Shown: piece after piece, positions 44,480 to 55,472 of the stretch
Layout: every line of letters begins with the position of its first letter
Numbering within the stretch: the first letter of the stretch is position 1
Assembly (NCBI RefSeq): GCF_003597395.2
Contig: NC_133769.1
Location: 373,809,253-373,873,252, forward strand
DNA length: 64,000 nucleotides
Direction: 5' to 3'
DNA from: Chelonoidis abingdonii
Taxonomy: Eukaryota > Chordata > Testudines > Testudinidae
The notes under the pieces: generated by a model
Databases searched by the model: none
Seen by the model: only the letters and a program-made list of their open reading frames with translations
Told to the model about the DNA's origin: nothing
Position numbers and translations under genes: made by a program

Positions 44480-47400
44480 GCTCGATGGGGTCAGGTTACC
44501 AAAGTCCACAGTTAAGTGAAAAACATGGAGACCTGGGAGAAGGTTTGGAATTTGGGGGGAGCATGGGCTTTTAGAGCAGGGATAAAAGGAGAGACAAGAC
44601 AGAACGGGTGCGGGGGACCAAATCAGTATTTGAGATGCCTGTATACTAATGCGAGAGGTATGGGGAATAAGCAGGAAGCACTCAAAATGCTAGTAAATAA
44701 AAACAATTATGACATAGTTGGCATCATGGAGACTTGTTGGGATAATATGCATGACTGGAATATTGGTAGAAAAGGGTACAGCTTGCTCAGAAAGGACAGG
44801 CAGGGAAAAAGGGAGGAGGTGTTGCCTTATATATTAAAAATGTACACACTTGGACTGAGGTTGAGATAGAAATAAGAGACAGGCTTGTTGAAAGTCTCTG
44901 GGTAAGGATGAAAGGGGTAAAAAAACAAGGGTGATGTCATGGTAGGGGTCTACTACAGGAAGAAGAGGTGGGGGACTTTTTTTAAACAGCTAACAAAATC
45001 ATCCAAAGCGCAGGACCTGGTGGTGATGGGGGACTTCAACTACCCAGACATCTGTTGGGAAAATTAACACAGCAGGGCACAGATTATCCAGCAAGTTCTT
45101 GGAATGTAGTGGAGACAATTTTTTACTTCAGAAGGCGGAGCCAGCTACTGGGGGAAGGCTATTCTAGATTTGATTTTGACAAATAGGGAGGAATTGGTTG
45201 AGAATCTGAAAGTGGAAGGCAGCTTGGGTGAAAGTGATCATGAAATGGTAGAGTTCATGATTCTAAGGAATGGTAAGAGGGAGAACAGCACAATAAAGAC
45301 AATGGATTTCAAGAAGGCGACTTTAGCAGACTCAGGGAGTTGGTAGTGTGATAGACCCAGGCCAGTTGGGTATAGCAGAATAGTAGAAGGCAGATATACT
45401 GGCCACTGGATTAACAGTTTTCTGTTCCCTGACTGACCAGAGCAGGGGCTGCGCCAGGCTAATGAGAACACCTGACTCAGATTAACCTGCAAAGAGTCAG
45501 GTGAGGCCATTAAGCTAATGTGACCACATGACTCTAATTAAGGCCCTGCTGATACTATAAAAAGGGCTCACTCCAGTCAGGCAGAAGAGAGTCAGGGAGC
45601 CAGAGGAGAGGAAGTGTGGCTGAAGGGCTGGTTAATGAAGACACCCTCAAACCATCGTTAAGGGAGCCCTAAGGTAAGGGTGAAGAAGAAAGAAGCAGGA
45701 GAGCTGTGGAGAAGTGGCCCAAGGAAATGTAGCAACTCTGGCAGTGAAAGGTTGGCTGCCAACAGCTGCTACCATTAGGGTCCCTGGGCCAGAGTAGAGG
45801 GCAGGCCCGGGTTCCCCCCAACCCACCACTACAGGAACATCTCCTGGGAGGGGAAGTCAGGCCCCTGTCAGGACAGGAGGCTAAACTGTTCTGAAATAAG
45901 CCCCTAGGGACAACAGAGACTGTGGGAGTTCTCTCACCAACCTCCCTGCTGGCCTAGGATGAAAAGGGCTCAGTAGACTGTAAGCCTGGCCCTAGAGAGA
46001 GAAGGGCTATGTGGATGGTCGCAGTGAGCCACTGAGGCTAGTGTAAACCACCTGGAAGCGCAGGACCCACAGGGGCAAGGTCAGAGCTCTGCCACAGTAG
46101 GTAAGATCCCATGGGAAGCAAGTCTAAGGGAGAAAACAACAGAAGACAGTTGGCAGTTTTTCAAAGAGACAGTATTAAGGGCACAAGAGCAAACTATCCC
46201 CCTGTGTAGAAAAGATAGGAAGTATGACAAGAGACCACGCTGGCTTAATCAGAAGGTCTTCAATGAGCTAAAACACAAAAAAGAGTCCTACAAAAAGTGG
46301 AAACATGGTCAAATTACAAAGGATGAATATAAACAAATAACACAAGTATATAGAGACAAAATTAGAAAGGCCAAGGCACAAAATGAGATCAAATGAGCTA
46401 GGGACATAAGGTAACAAGAAAACATTCTATAAATACATTTCAAGCAAGAGGAAGACCAAGGACAGGGTAGGCCCATTACTCAATGAGGATGGAAAGATAA
46501 TAACAGAAAATGTGGAAATGGCAGAGGTGCTAAATGATTTCTTTGTTTTGGTTTTCACCAAGAAGGTTGGTGGCAATTGGACGTCTAATATAGTGAATCC
46601 CAGTGAAAATGAGGTAGGATCAGAGTCTAAAATAGGAAAAGAACAAGTCCAAAATTATTTAGACAAGTTAGGTGTCTTCAAATCACCAGGGCCTGATGAA
46701 ATGCGTCCTAGAATTCCGAAGGAGCTGACTGAGGAGATATCTGAGCCATTAGCAATTACCTTTGAGAAGTCATGGAAGACGGGAGACATTCCGGAAAATT
46801 GGAAAAGGGCAAATCTAATGCCCATCTCTAAAAAGGGAAATAAGGACAACCCAGAAAATTACAGACCAGTCAGCTTAACTTCTGTACCTGGAAAGATAAT
46901 CGAGCAATCAATTTGCAAACACTGAGAAGATAATAAGGTGATAAATAACTATTAGCATGGATTTGTCAAGAACAAATCATGTAAAACCATCTTAATAGCT
47001 GTCTTTGACAGGGTAACAAGCCTTGTAGATGGGGGAAGTGGTAGATGTGGTGTATCTTGACTTTAGTAAAGCTTTTGATACTGTCTCGCGTGACCTTCTC
47101 TTAAACAAACTAGGGAAATACAACCTAGATGGAGCTACTATAAGGTGGGAGCATAACTGGTTGGAAAACCATTCCCAGAGAGTAGTTATCAGCGGTTCAT
47201 AATCATGCTAGAAGGGCATAATGAGTGGGATCCCGCAGGGACTGATTCTGGGTCCGGTTCTGTTCAATATCTTCATCAGTGATGAAGTAAATAGGATGAA
47301 ATTCAATAAGGACAAATGCAAAGTACTCCTTTTAGGAAGGAACAATCAGTAGCACACATACAAAGTGGGAAATGACTGCCTAGGGAGGAGAACTGCGGAA

Positions 47401-48048
47401 AGGGATTTGGGGTTCATAGTGGATCACAAGCTAAATATGAGTCAACAGAGTAACACTGTTGCAAAAAAAGCCAAATATCATTCTGGGATGAATTAGCAGG
47501 AGGAGTAATTCTTCTGCTCTACTCCACGCTGATTAGGCCTCAGCTGTAGTATTGTGTCCAGTTTTGGGTGCCACATTTCAGGAAAGATTTGAGAAAGTCC
47601 AGAGAAGTTCAACAACAATGATCTAAAGTCTAGAAAACATGACCAATGAGGGAAGACTGAAAAAATTGGGTTTGCTTAGTCTGAAGAAGAGAAGACTGAG
47701 AGGGGACATGATAACAGTTTTCAAGTACATAAAAGATTGTTACTAAGAGGAGGCAGAAAAATTGTTCTACTTAATCTCTGAGGACAGGACAAGAAGCAAT
47801 AGACTTAAATTGGAGCAAGGTCGGTTTAGGTTAGACATTAGAAAAAACTTCCTGTCAGGATGGTTAAGCAGTGGAATAAATTGCCCAGGAAGGTTGTGGA
47901 ATCTCCATCATTGGGGATTTTTAAGAACAGGTTGGACAAACACCTGTCAGGGACGGTCTAGGTAATACTTACTTCTGCCTTGAGTGCAGGGGATTGGACT
48001 AGATGACCTCTCGAGGTCTCTTCCAGGTCTATGATTCTATGATTCTAT
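44480..48048 (+). mobile_element. CR1 LINE, nearly whole ORF2, interrupted
   Basis: Endonuclease motifs LYTNARGMGNK near 44640 and [13 protein letters not shown] near 45020. Reverse transcriptase motifs [12 protein letters not shown] near 46687, [13 protein letters not shown] near 46858, VYLDFSKAFDT near 47050 and GPVLFNIF near 47250. The 3' end is canonical, with TGACCTCTCGAGGTC and ATTCTATGATTCTATG at 48033-48048. Several frameshifts. A solo LTR is inserted at 45347-46096. Confidence 0.92.
45347..46096. mobile_element. Solo LTR inside the CR1
   Basis: 750 bases from TGTGATAGACCC to CTCTGCCACA, so TG...CA ends, flanked by a 4-base duplication GTAG (45343-45346 and 46097-46100). A TATA-like ACTATAAAAAGG is near 45555 and an AATAAG near 45895, so transcription would run plus. 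Removing it rejoins the CR1 text exactly. No internal region remains. Confidence 0.88.
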
Positions 48049-48049
48049 G

Positions 48050-48545
48050 CCCAGCAAGGGGCGCTGCAGGCAGCGGGGCAGGGCACTGGCTGTGGGTGGA
48101 GCTCCTGGCTACTCTAGTCCCAGCCATGCTTAGCAGGGGGTGCTGCAGGGAGCAGGGCAGGGTGCTGGCTGGGGGATGAGCTCCTGGTTACTCTAGCCCC
48201 AGCCATGCCCAGCAGGGGGCACTGCAGACAGTGGGACAGGGCACTGGCTGTGCAGGGAGCTCCTGGTTACTCTAGCCCCAGCCATGCCCAGCAGGGGGCA
48301 CTGCAGGGAGCAGGGCAGGGCGCTGGCTGTGGAGGGATCTCCTGGCTACTTCAGTCCCAGCCATGCCCAGCAGGGGGCACTGCAGGCAGCAGGGCACGGC
48401 GCTGGCTGTGGAGGGAACTTCTGGCTACTTCAGTCCCAGCCACGCCCAGCAGGGGGCACTGCAGGGAGCAGGGCAGGGCGCTATCTGTGGGATGAGCTCC
48501 TGGTTACTCTAGCCCCAGCCGTGCCCAGCAGGGAGTTGTCCAGTG
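48050..48545. repeat. Minisatellite abutting the CR1 3' end
   Basis: Seven units of about 71-73 bases: GCCCAGCAGGGGGCACTGCA, GGGAGCAGGGCAGGGCGCTG, GCTGTGG, AGCTCCTGGTTACTCTAGCC. The first unit follows the last CR1 octamer directly. Confidence 0.92.
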
Positions 48546-48697
48546 CAAGGAGTACTCCTGGGGGTATTCTGCGCCCATGTGGAGTTTTTTGTGCCCCCTG
48601 CACAGAAAAATGCAAAAGAAATCTGCTGGTGGTCATGCACCACTCCCCTAGCAGCCCAGGCAGAGGGTCTATTCCAGGGGGCATTGGGCAGCCTGAG

Positions 48698-48823
48698 TAG
48701 GGTGACCAGATAGCAAATGTGAAAAATCGGGATGGGGTGTATGGGGGGGTAATAGGAGCCCATATAAAAATAGCCCCAAATATTGGGACTGTCCCTATAA
48801 AATGGGGACATCTGGTCAGCCTA
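48698..48823. mobile_element. Small MITE with 14-base TIRs
   Basis: Bounded by TAGGGTGACCAGAT and ATCTGGTCAGCCTA (inverted, one mismatch). 126 bases. Interior is itself partly palindromic (GGGACTGTCCC, ATGGGGACATC). A widespread family in turtles and crocodilians. Confidence 0.8.
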
Positions 48824-49094
48824 AGCCTCAGAAACAGGGGAGAGGGCTGTTGGTCATGCATGCCTGAGTGCTCATTGCCTGGCATGAGGCGGGGTGGGGC
48901 GGGGCCTAAGGGCTTGCCAACACGTGAGAGAGAGACTGTCCATCTCCTGCAACTGCAGCTCCATGGTCTGTAAGGGATTTTTATTTATGAAGGAGGCAGG
49001 CTAGAAGCACAAATGAAGCAGCCTGCCTGAGTTAATTGATCTCATTCTCTGAGGCACAAATGTAGCACCCTGACTGTGTAATAAAGTTGTTAAA

Positions 49095-49304
49095 TATTAG
49101 AGGGGTAGCCATGTTAGTCTGGATCTGTAAAACCAGCAAAGAGTCTTGTGACACCTTATAGACTCACAGACGTTTTGGAGCATGAGCTTTCGTGGGTGAA
49201 TACCCACTTTGTCGGATGCATGGGTATTCACCCACAAAAGCTCATGCTCATGCTCCAATAAGTCTGTTAGTCTATAAGGTGCCACAGGACTCTTTACTGC
49301 TTTT
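49095..49304. mobile_element. Palindromic Penelope-like tail with 12-base TSD
   Basis: Two tail copies in inverted orientation (arms about 49131-49204 and 49226-49303) meet near TCGGATGCATG. The unit is flanked by identical 12-base AAAGTTGTTAAA at 49083-49094 and 49305-49316. Noncoding. Confidence 0.88.
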
Positions 49305-49864
49305 AAAGTTGTTAAAGTTGCTTTTGATGGTGAATTGATTTTATTCTATGAGGCAGAAATGTAGCAACATTCCTATTGTTAGTTAACTGTTCCCATTCTC
49401 AGTCAGTTCCCCCAGGAGCATAAAATCTGTGATAGTTTTAAGGCCCCTAAATTGCCAGGCTGATGGAAAGGAGCCTTATTCTAAACGACAGGAACGGAAT
49501 CCTCAGCTGGGAAGATCTGTGTTCTTTCTCACTTTTGTCCTGGGCCAAATTGGCACAATGGGGTTAGATCACAGCTCAGGATTTAGTTTACTCACCCATT
49601 AAAAAAAAACAAAAACACTTTGAGGGCAAAAAACATTTACCAAGCAGTCAATAAAATGTCAGGACAATCAGAACCAAGCACCTCTCAAAGTACCCAGCCA
49701 GGTCCAGGATAATGATTAGCAAAACTGTATGACTTTCATGTGTGAAAGTCTGAGCAATTTAAAATTATATTTTATTTTTTTGTGTGTGCTCTTTGGTGTT
49801 CTGTAATGTAATTTAAAATGAAAAGCCAGGATTATAAGGTAAGAAATGGTATCCCTAGCCTCTG

Positions 49865-50025
49865 TTCCTCAGAGGATGGAGATGGATGGCAGGCGAGAGA
49901 TCACTTGATCATTGCCTGTTAGCTTCACGCCCTCTGAGGCACCTGGCATTGGCCACTGTCAGTAGACAGGATACTGGGCTAGATGGACCTTTGGTCTGAC
50001 CCAGTACAGCCGTTCTTATGAATGC
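49865..50025 (+). mobile_element. CR1/L3 3' tail
   Basis: CACTTGATCATTGCCTGTTA through ATGGACCTTTGGTCTGACCC and CAGTACAGCCGTTC. The same tail type as 30290-30390. Confidence 0.8.
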
Positions 50026-50299
50026 AGGGTATTAGTTACCAAGCATTTGTAACTTCACTTTCATGTGTTTAGGAAATGCTGAATACTTATTGTGACTTTT
50101 TTCTGTATTGTAGTTTAAATAAATTACCAAAACAATTGAAACTGGTGTGATTATATTGCATTATTTTGATAAATGAAATATGCAGCATTTTGATTTTTTT
50201 TTTTTTTTTGGTGCAGAATTCTCCCAGGAGTAAAGGAGGTAAAGTGTAATTTCTGGTTTACCCCAGAAATTTAGCCTCCAGTATCTTTAATCAGGAGAA

Positions 50300-50565
50300 G
50301 GTCTGAGGCATAGGGCTTGGGTACACTCAAAACTCCAAAGCTCCCGCGGCAGCGCTTTGAAGTGCGAGTCTGGTCACGGCGCCAGCGCTGGGAAAGAGCT
50401 CTCCCAGCGCTGCAGGTATTCCACCTCGCCGAGGGGATTCGTTTACAGCGCTGAGGCACTGTTTACACTGGCACTTTACAGCACAGTAACTTGCTGCGCT
50501 CAGGGGGGTGTTCTTTCACACCCTGAGTGAGAAAGTTGCAGCGCTGTAAAGCGCCAGTGTAGCAG
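50300..50565. mobile_element. Palindromic MITE
   Basis: Rich in GCAGCGCT and its complements. The segment TACACTGGCACTTTACAGC (50465-50483) is mirrored by GCTGTAAAGCGCCAGTGTA near 50542-50560 with one mismatch. Fits a non-autonomous DNA element of turtles. Ends not fixed. Confidence 0.6.
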
Positions 50566-51235
50566 CACTGGGCCCCCTAGCTCCCTGCTTGGGCACTGGG
50601 GGTCGGAACTGACTAGGAAGGGAGAATGCCCCCTACTGGCCCCTGCAGCACAGTGCTCCCTAGTGCCATGCTAGGGCATTGTGCTGCAGGAGCCAGAAGG
50701 CGGTAACACGGGGTCCAGGGGAGGGGTCCTGTCCTGTCTCAGTGTGACAGGACCCTGCCCAGCCTCCTCCCTAGTGAGGGAGAAAGGCCAGAGTGAGGCT
50801 GCATGTTCTGGGCCTAGTGAACAGCCAGCCGGGTGTCTTGCTCTGAGTGCCTCTGGCAGGGCTCGGCCCCCTCCACCACTGAAACCAGAGCTGCCCCTGC
50901 CCCATCTGCCTGTGGATGGCAAAAGTGTGGGGGCCTGGGCCTGTCCTCCCCCCCACCCCAGCGGCCAGCCACATTTGCTGCCTTTTAGCCCAGGGTCTGT
51001 CTCAGCTGCCAGGCAGGCAATGCCCTCTAGCCCTCCCATGGGCATCAGGTGCCAGGGGTCTGCTCCTGTGGCGAGCTGTGATCCCTGTTTCTCACTGGGC
51101 CTTTGGCTTGCTGCTGTGCCCCTGGTTTGGCCACTGAGACTGGCTTCCCATGGTGCTGTGGCTGGAAGCCAGGCTCGCCCCATCGGTTCTGCCTACAGCA
51201 TTGAGGGTGGCGCGTCTCTGTACAAACAAGTGTGG

Positions 51236-51241
51236 TTTATT
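51236..51241 (-). terminator. Possible distal DCHS1 polyadenylation signal
   Basis: TTTATT reads AATAAA on the minus strand, followed in transcript direction by T/G-rich ACTTGTTTGT. It would give DCHS1 a 4.2-kb 3' UTR; no closer AATAAA was noticed downstream of the stop. Tentative. Confidence 0.35.
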
Positions 51242-51424
51242 AAGGCATTTGAGAAATTGGCACTTGGGTCTGGGCCATGCTGGAGCAGCCCAGGGCTGTG
51301 GGCAGGCGAGCAGGGCCCGATACATGCAGTTCAGCATGGACATGATACAAAAGGCTACAAAGTAGAAAACAGAACCACTTAGTACAAAGTGTAAAAATAA
51401 ATAACTGGAGACGCAGCTCCTGAT

Positions 51425-51725
51425 GCAGTCACCTGCACAGCCACCCTACTGCCCTCAGTGGTGCATGTTTGTGTCCACCCCTCCATACTGTGCTCAGCGG
51501 TGCATGTTTGTGTCCACCCCCCCATACTGTGCTCAGCGGTGCATATACATGTCCACCCCCCGATACTGCCCTCAGTGGTGCATGTTTGTGTCCACCCCCC
51601 CATACTGCGCTCAGTGGTGCATGTACATGTGTCTGTTCCCCACCCCATATTGCCATGAGCAATGCACGTGTCCGTTCACCCCTACCCATACTGGGATCAA
51701 CAATGCATGTGTGTCCCCCCCATAT
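51425..51725. repeat. Minisatellite, about 44-base unit
   Basis: Six units of GTGGTGCATGTTTGTGTCCA, CCCCCCCATACTG and TGCTCA. Potentially within the DCHS1 3' UTR. Confidence 0.9.
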
Positions 51726-52149
51726 TGGGAGCTGGGCCACATCTATCTGTGCCCTCCCACCCAACACAGATTGGGGCTAGTGTTAGGGACCCCAGCTGTC
51801 AGTGGGGAAACAGATCTCTTGGGCAGGAGCCCCCCTGGAGCCCACTACCTGCTTGAGGGCTGCATTAGGGACAGAGCAAGGACAAGCCCCTCAGATCCAA
51901 TGGGGGCAGGGTGGGGGGGCACAGGGATACCCTAGTCCTGGACTGAGAATTCCGTGTGCCACTGCCCCTGTCCACTGCTGCCGCCCTTGGTGCACGGCCC
52001 AACCCTGCCTGGGACAGGGGATTGCCTCGCAGGGCCCCAGCTCTGGGGTCGTAGCCCCTTGGTTCTGCTTCAGCCAGAGGCCTGGGGAGCATAGCACCTT
52101 AGCAAGTGCCCTGCACTGCAGCTTCTGTTCCGTCTTCCCAGGGGACCTC

Positions 52150-52890
52150 AATCCCTGCCCCAGGCTCTGCCCATGTCACCGCCACCCCTCTTGGTTCCCA
52201 CCCCCCCCCCCCCCATGTCACCACAGCCCCCCTGGCGCTCTCCCCATGTTTCATTCGCCACCCCCCTTTGCGTTCCCACCCCCCGTCTCCACACAACCCC
52301 CCAGTACACGCTCTCACCAGTGTCAACTGCCAATACCTCAGTTTCCCTGCCCCCCCTTCTCATGTCACCGCCTATCCCCTTGGCTTCCGTCACCCCCTCA
52401 TGTCACCACCAACCCCCCAGACTTCTCCCCTGTGTCACTGCCATCCTCCTTGGTTCCCGGCCCCCCCCCCCAGTGTTCACCGCCACCCCCCATGGTCATT
52501 TGTCATTCCCCTTTGGCTTCCCCCCTCCCCATGTCACCACAACCCACCGGGCTCTCCCCAAGTCTATTTGCCATCCCCTTGGTTGCCCACCGCCCACATG
52601 GTCGTACCACACACCTTCTCCAAGCTTATCCCCGCCCACTGCCATTTCCCTTAGTTCCCACGCCCTATCATATTCATCACCAACCCCCAGTGACTCTCCT
52701 CATGTCATCTGCAAACCCCCCATGTGTTCACAGCCCCATCCCCCTCAATTCTTCATGCCCCCATGGTTCATGCACCACTCCTGGACTTCTCCCCATGTCA
52801 CTTGTCATCCCCGGTTCCATCGCATGTCACTCCCACGATCTCCCATGTCACTGCCATCCCGTCAGTTCCTCCCTCATGTTTCTCGCGTCT
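52150..52890. repeat. Degenerate C-rich minisatellite
   Basis: Irregular units with CCATGTCACC, CTTGGTTCCC and runs of C. The 393-codon open frame over this stretch is compositional. Confidence 0.85.
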
Positions 52891-52990
52891 CATGCTCTCC
52901 ATTGTTCGAGTCCCCCCCCCGGGGGCTCCCCATCTCTCCCTCAGGCCCCACAGGTACTCCTGCATGTCCCTTTCCCAGGATAAGTGAGGG

Positions 52991-55472
52991 TGCCAGAGAC
53001 CCACACTTTGGCTGAAATGCCCCTTGAGCAGCAGGGCTGACTCCAGCAAAGAAGCCCAACGGGCACTGGGGAAAGTGGATCAAGATGGCTGATCTGAGCT
53101 GATGGAGGAGGCTGGGCACAGAAGGGTGGGGCTGAAGGAGGGATGTGGTGGCTGAGTGCAGAGAGGTGGGGGGAGTGGGTCTGATGGAGGGGGCGGGGCT
53201 TGGGCCACAAAATTCCAGCATCAAACTTTCACAATTAAACCACAAAGTTCTCCAACAGCTGGGACGGGGGAGGGGCACTCTATCCCCTGCTGTTATACAT
53301 GCCTGTGCCATGCCCACCTGTGCCCACTCCTCTGGCCACAACCACTTGCACCCCAGCCACACCCCTGCTGCACCCTCCCCCAACCACACCCACCAAGTCA
53401 CACCTTAGGTGGCTGCACTCCCCCACCCAGCCTATTCAAATCTGCTGCACCCTGCTTCGCTCTGCACCCGCCTCGCCCTGTCAGCGCATTGCTGCATGCC
53501 TGGTGGATGGAGGCGAACAGACAGATGTAGCGCCCCCCCCCCCCAAACGTAGCTGAGGCAGGATGAGGCTGGGGGGCCTCTGCCATCCCCTCAGTGCTCT
53601 TGCACCCAGCCTTGGTGCTATGTATGGTGCTGGATGGCAGGAGAGCACGCTGCTCGTCTCTCAGCCGCAGGCAGCCTTTGTCCAATTCCAGTCTGTGAGC
53701 TCCGCGGTCCAGGAGTGTGCAAGACACAGGGCAAGGATGGGCTGATTCTGGTGCCAGGGCTGAGCACGCGAGAGTGACAATGGGGCACCAAGATGGGCTA
53801 CAGCAAGACACGGGTGGCAGTATGAGGGTGGGGAGCAGCCTCCACGGGAGCATGTTCCTGTGCCATGCTCACAGCACTATACTGAGGGGAGGAGATGAGC
53901 ACCCACAACCAGTTGTCCACCCCTCCCACAGGGGCATATGGGGCCCCTACAGTGGAGGCACTGGATGCAGGGACCCCAGCCCAGGGGCAGATGGGCAGGG
54001 GGTGTCTTTTTCAAATGCACAGATCCCCCTCTGGTGGGGGAGGAGGCATCATGGCTGCACTCCCATCAGCAGGGCATTGCAACAGCACAGATCCTACCCC
54101 AGATGAGGCCTCATGGATGCACAGACCCACCCTGCCTGGGGAAGGGGGCACTGCTGGCTGCACAGACTGGGGGTGGGGTGGGCTCTTTTGGATGCTATCT
54201 TGCTGCTGAAAGAGAAGGTGCAGCAGTGGGACTGACAGTTGCTGAAAGCCCCAGGTGCAGTCCATGCTGTCTCCATCTGCCCTGTCCCTCCAGGGGTCTC
54301 AGGACTGGCTCAGCCATGGGAGGGGCCCAAGCATGGCCCTGGCCCTGGTGCAGGTGAGGTTCTGTGGGAGCCCTTAGGGTCTCTGGCCCTCCTAAAGCTG
54401 CTCCTCCATGCAGCTTGTCTCAGCAGCAAAAAACAGAATCAATGAGCTGGGAAGCTCCTGGTGTGGATGATCTGTGGGGAACCGGATCTGCCCCCTGGAG
54501 CCAGAGGAGCCTGCAGGGAATGGGATTCCTTCCCTGGGTCTGGATGGGGTGGCAGGGAACAGGATCCCCCCCTCCCCCCGCCCTAGGGGGGGACTGGATG
54601 GGGTGGTGGGGAACGAGATTTCCTACTCCTTCCCCTGGGCAAACCTGTTCGCCACTGGGTCTCTGGGAATAGGACCCTCCATCCTGTGTTTGGCCAGTCC
54701 TGCAGGGTAGTGTACCCCATCCCCCAGGTCCCCTGTATCCTGGAGCTGGACAGGCCTGTGGGAAACAGACTTCCCCGCCACTCTGGGGCTGGACAGGCCT
54801 GCAGGGAATGGGATTTCTCCTGGGTCTGGGCAGGTCTGCAGGGAACAGAATCTGCCCTCAAGGTGAGGTGATGGGGAGTGAGGGACAGAGTGAGCTCTGT
54901 GCATGTGCATGGCATGATGTGTGGTGTGCTGGCCCATGCTCCCCCCCCACCTTTGGAATGTGTCCCCCCCTCAGAAACCCTCACCCAGTACGTAGGTGGT
55001 CTGGCCTTGCTTTCCTGGCCTCTAGCTCACAGTCTGCCCCCACCCCCATGTCCCAGGCAGGTGCAGCTGCTGCCCCCCTCAGCTGGGCAGCTTGGCCCAC
55101 AGGACTGGAGGAGTGAGGTCCCGAGTGGCCACAGCCACCGCAGGGGTGGCAAGGACACTACTCACCCCCCCACCACTCAGGGCAAACAGTACCATGAGAG
55201 AGCAGGTCTGGCACTAATGGAGGCACTGGCACCGGCAGCCATTTGAGGCAGTAGGACCGGCACCACCACAAGTAGCCTATCGGGGCGCTGAGATTAGCAG
55301 TGGAACTGGCAGCCCATGTGGAGGGACTGGAACCAGAACCAGCAACCTGCTGGGGTCTGAGAATGCAGCAGCCTGTGGGGGTGGCAGATCCAGCCCTTCT
55401 GCCCCCGCCCCTGCTTTGCCTGGAGGCTGCAGAGAATAGCAGGAGGGGTTGAGAGTCCATGGGAGCCTGGGG
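52991..55472 (-). other. DCHS1 3' flank or 3' UTR
   Basis: No gene. Contains a degenerate repeat of CTGGACAGGCCTGCAGGGAA and GGAATGGGATT between about 54460 and 54870. Other parts are unassigned. Confidence 0.45.

Larger units (their letters stand above)
48553..50234. mobile_element. TIR-bounded DNA element with nested insertions
   Basis: Left end GTACTCCTGGGGGTATTCTGC and right end GCAGAATTCTCCCAGGAGTA are inverted matches. The interior is AT-rich near the right end and holds a 126-base MITE, a palindromic Penelope tail and a CR1 tail. No target duplication could be settled. Superfamily not assigned. Confidence 0.55.

Noticed and set aside
48050..48545. CRISPR-like repeat array
   Set aside because: Contiguous tandem units without unique spacers, in a vertebrate genome.
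51802..52983. 393-codon proline-rich frame
   Set aside because: Compositional frame over a C-rich degenerate array; all frames there are unusually open.
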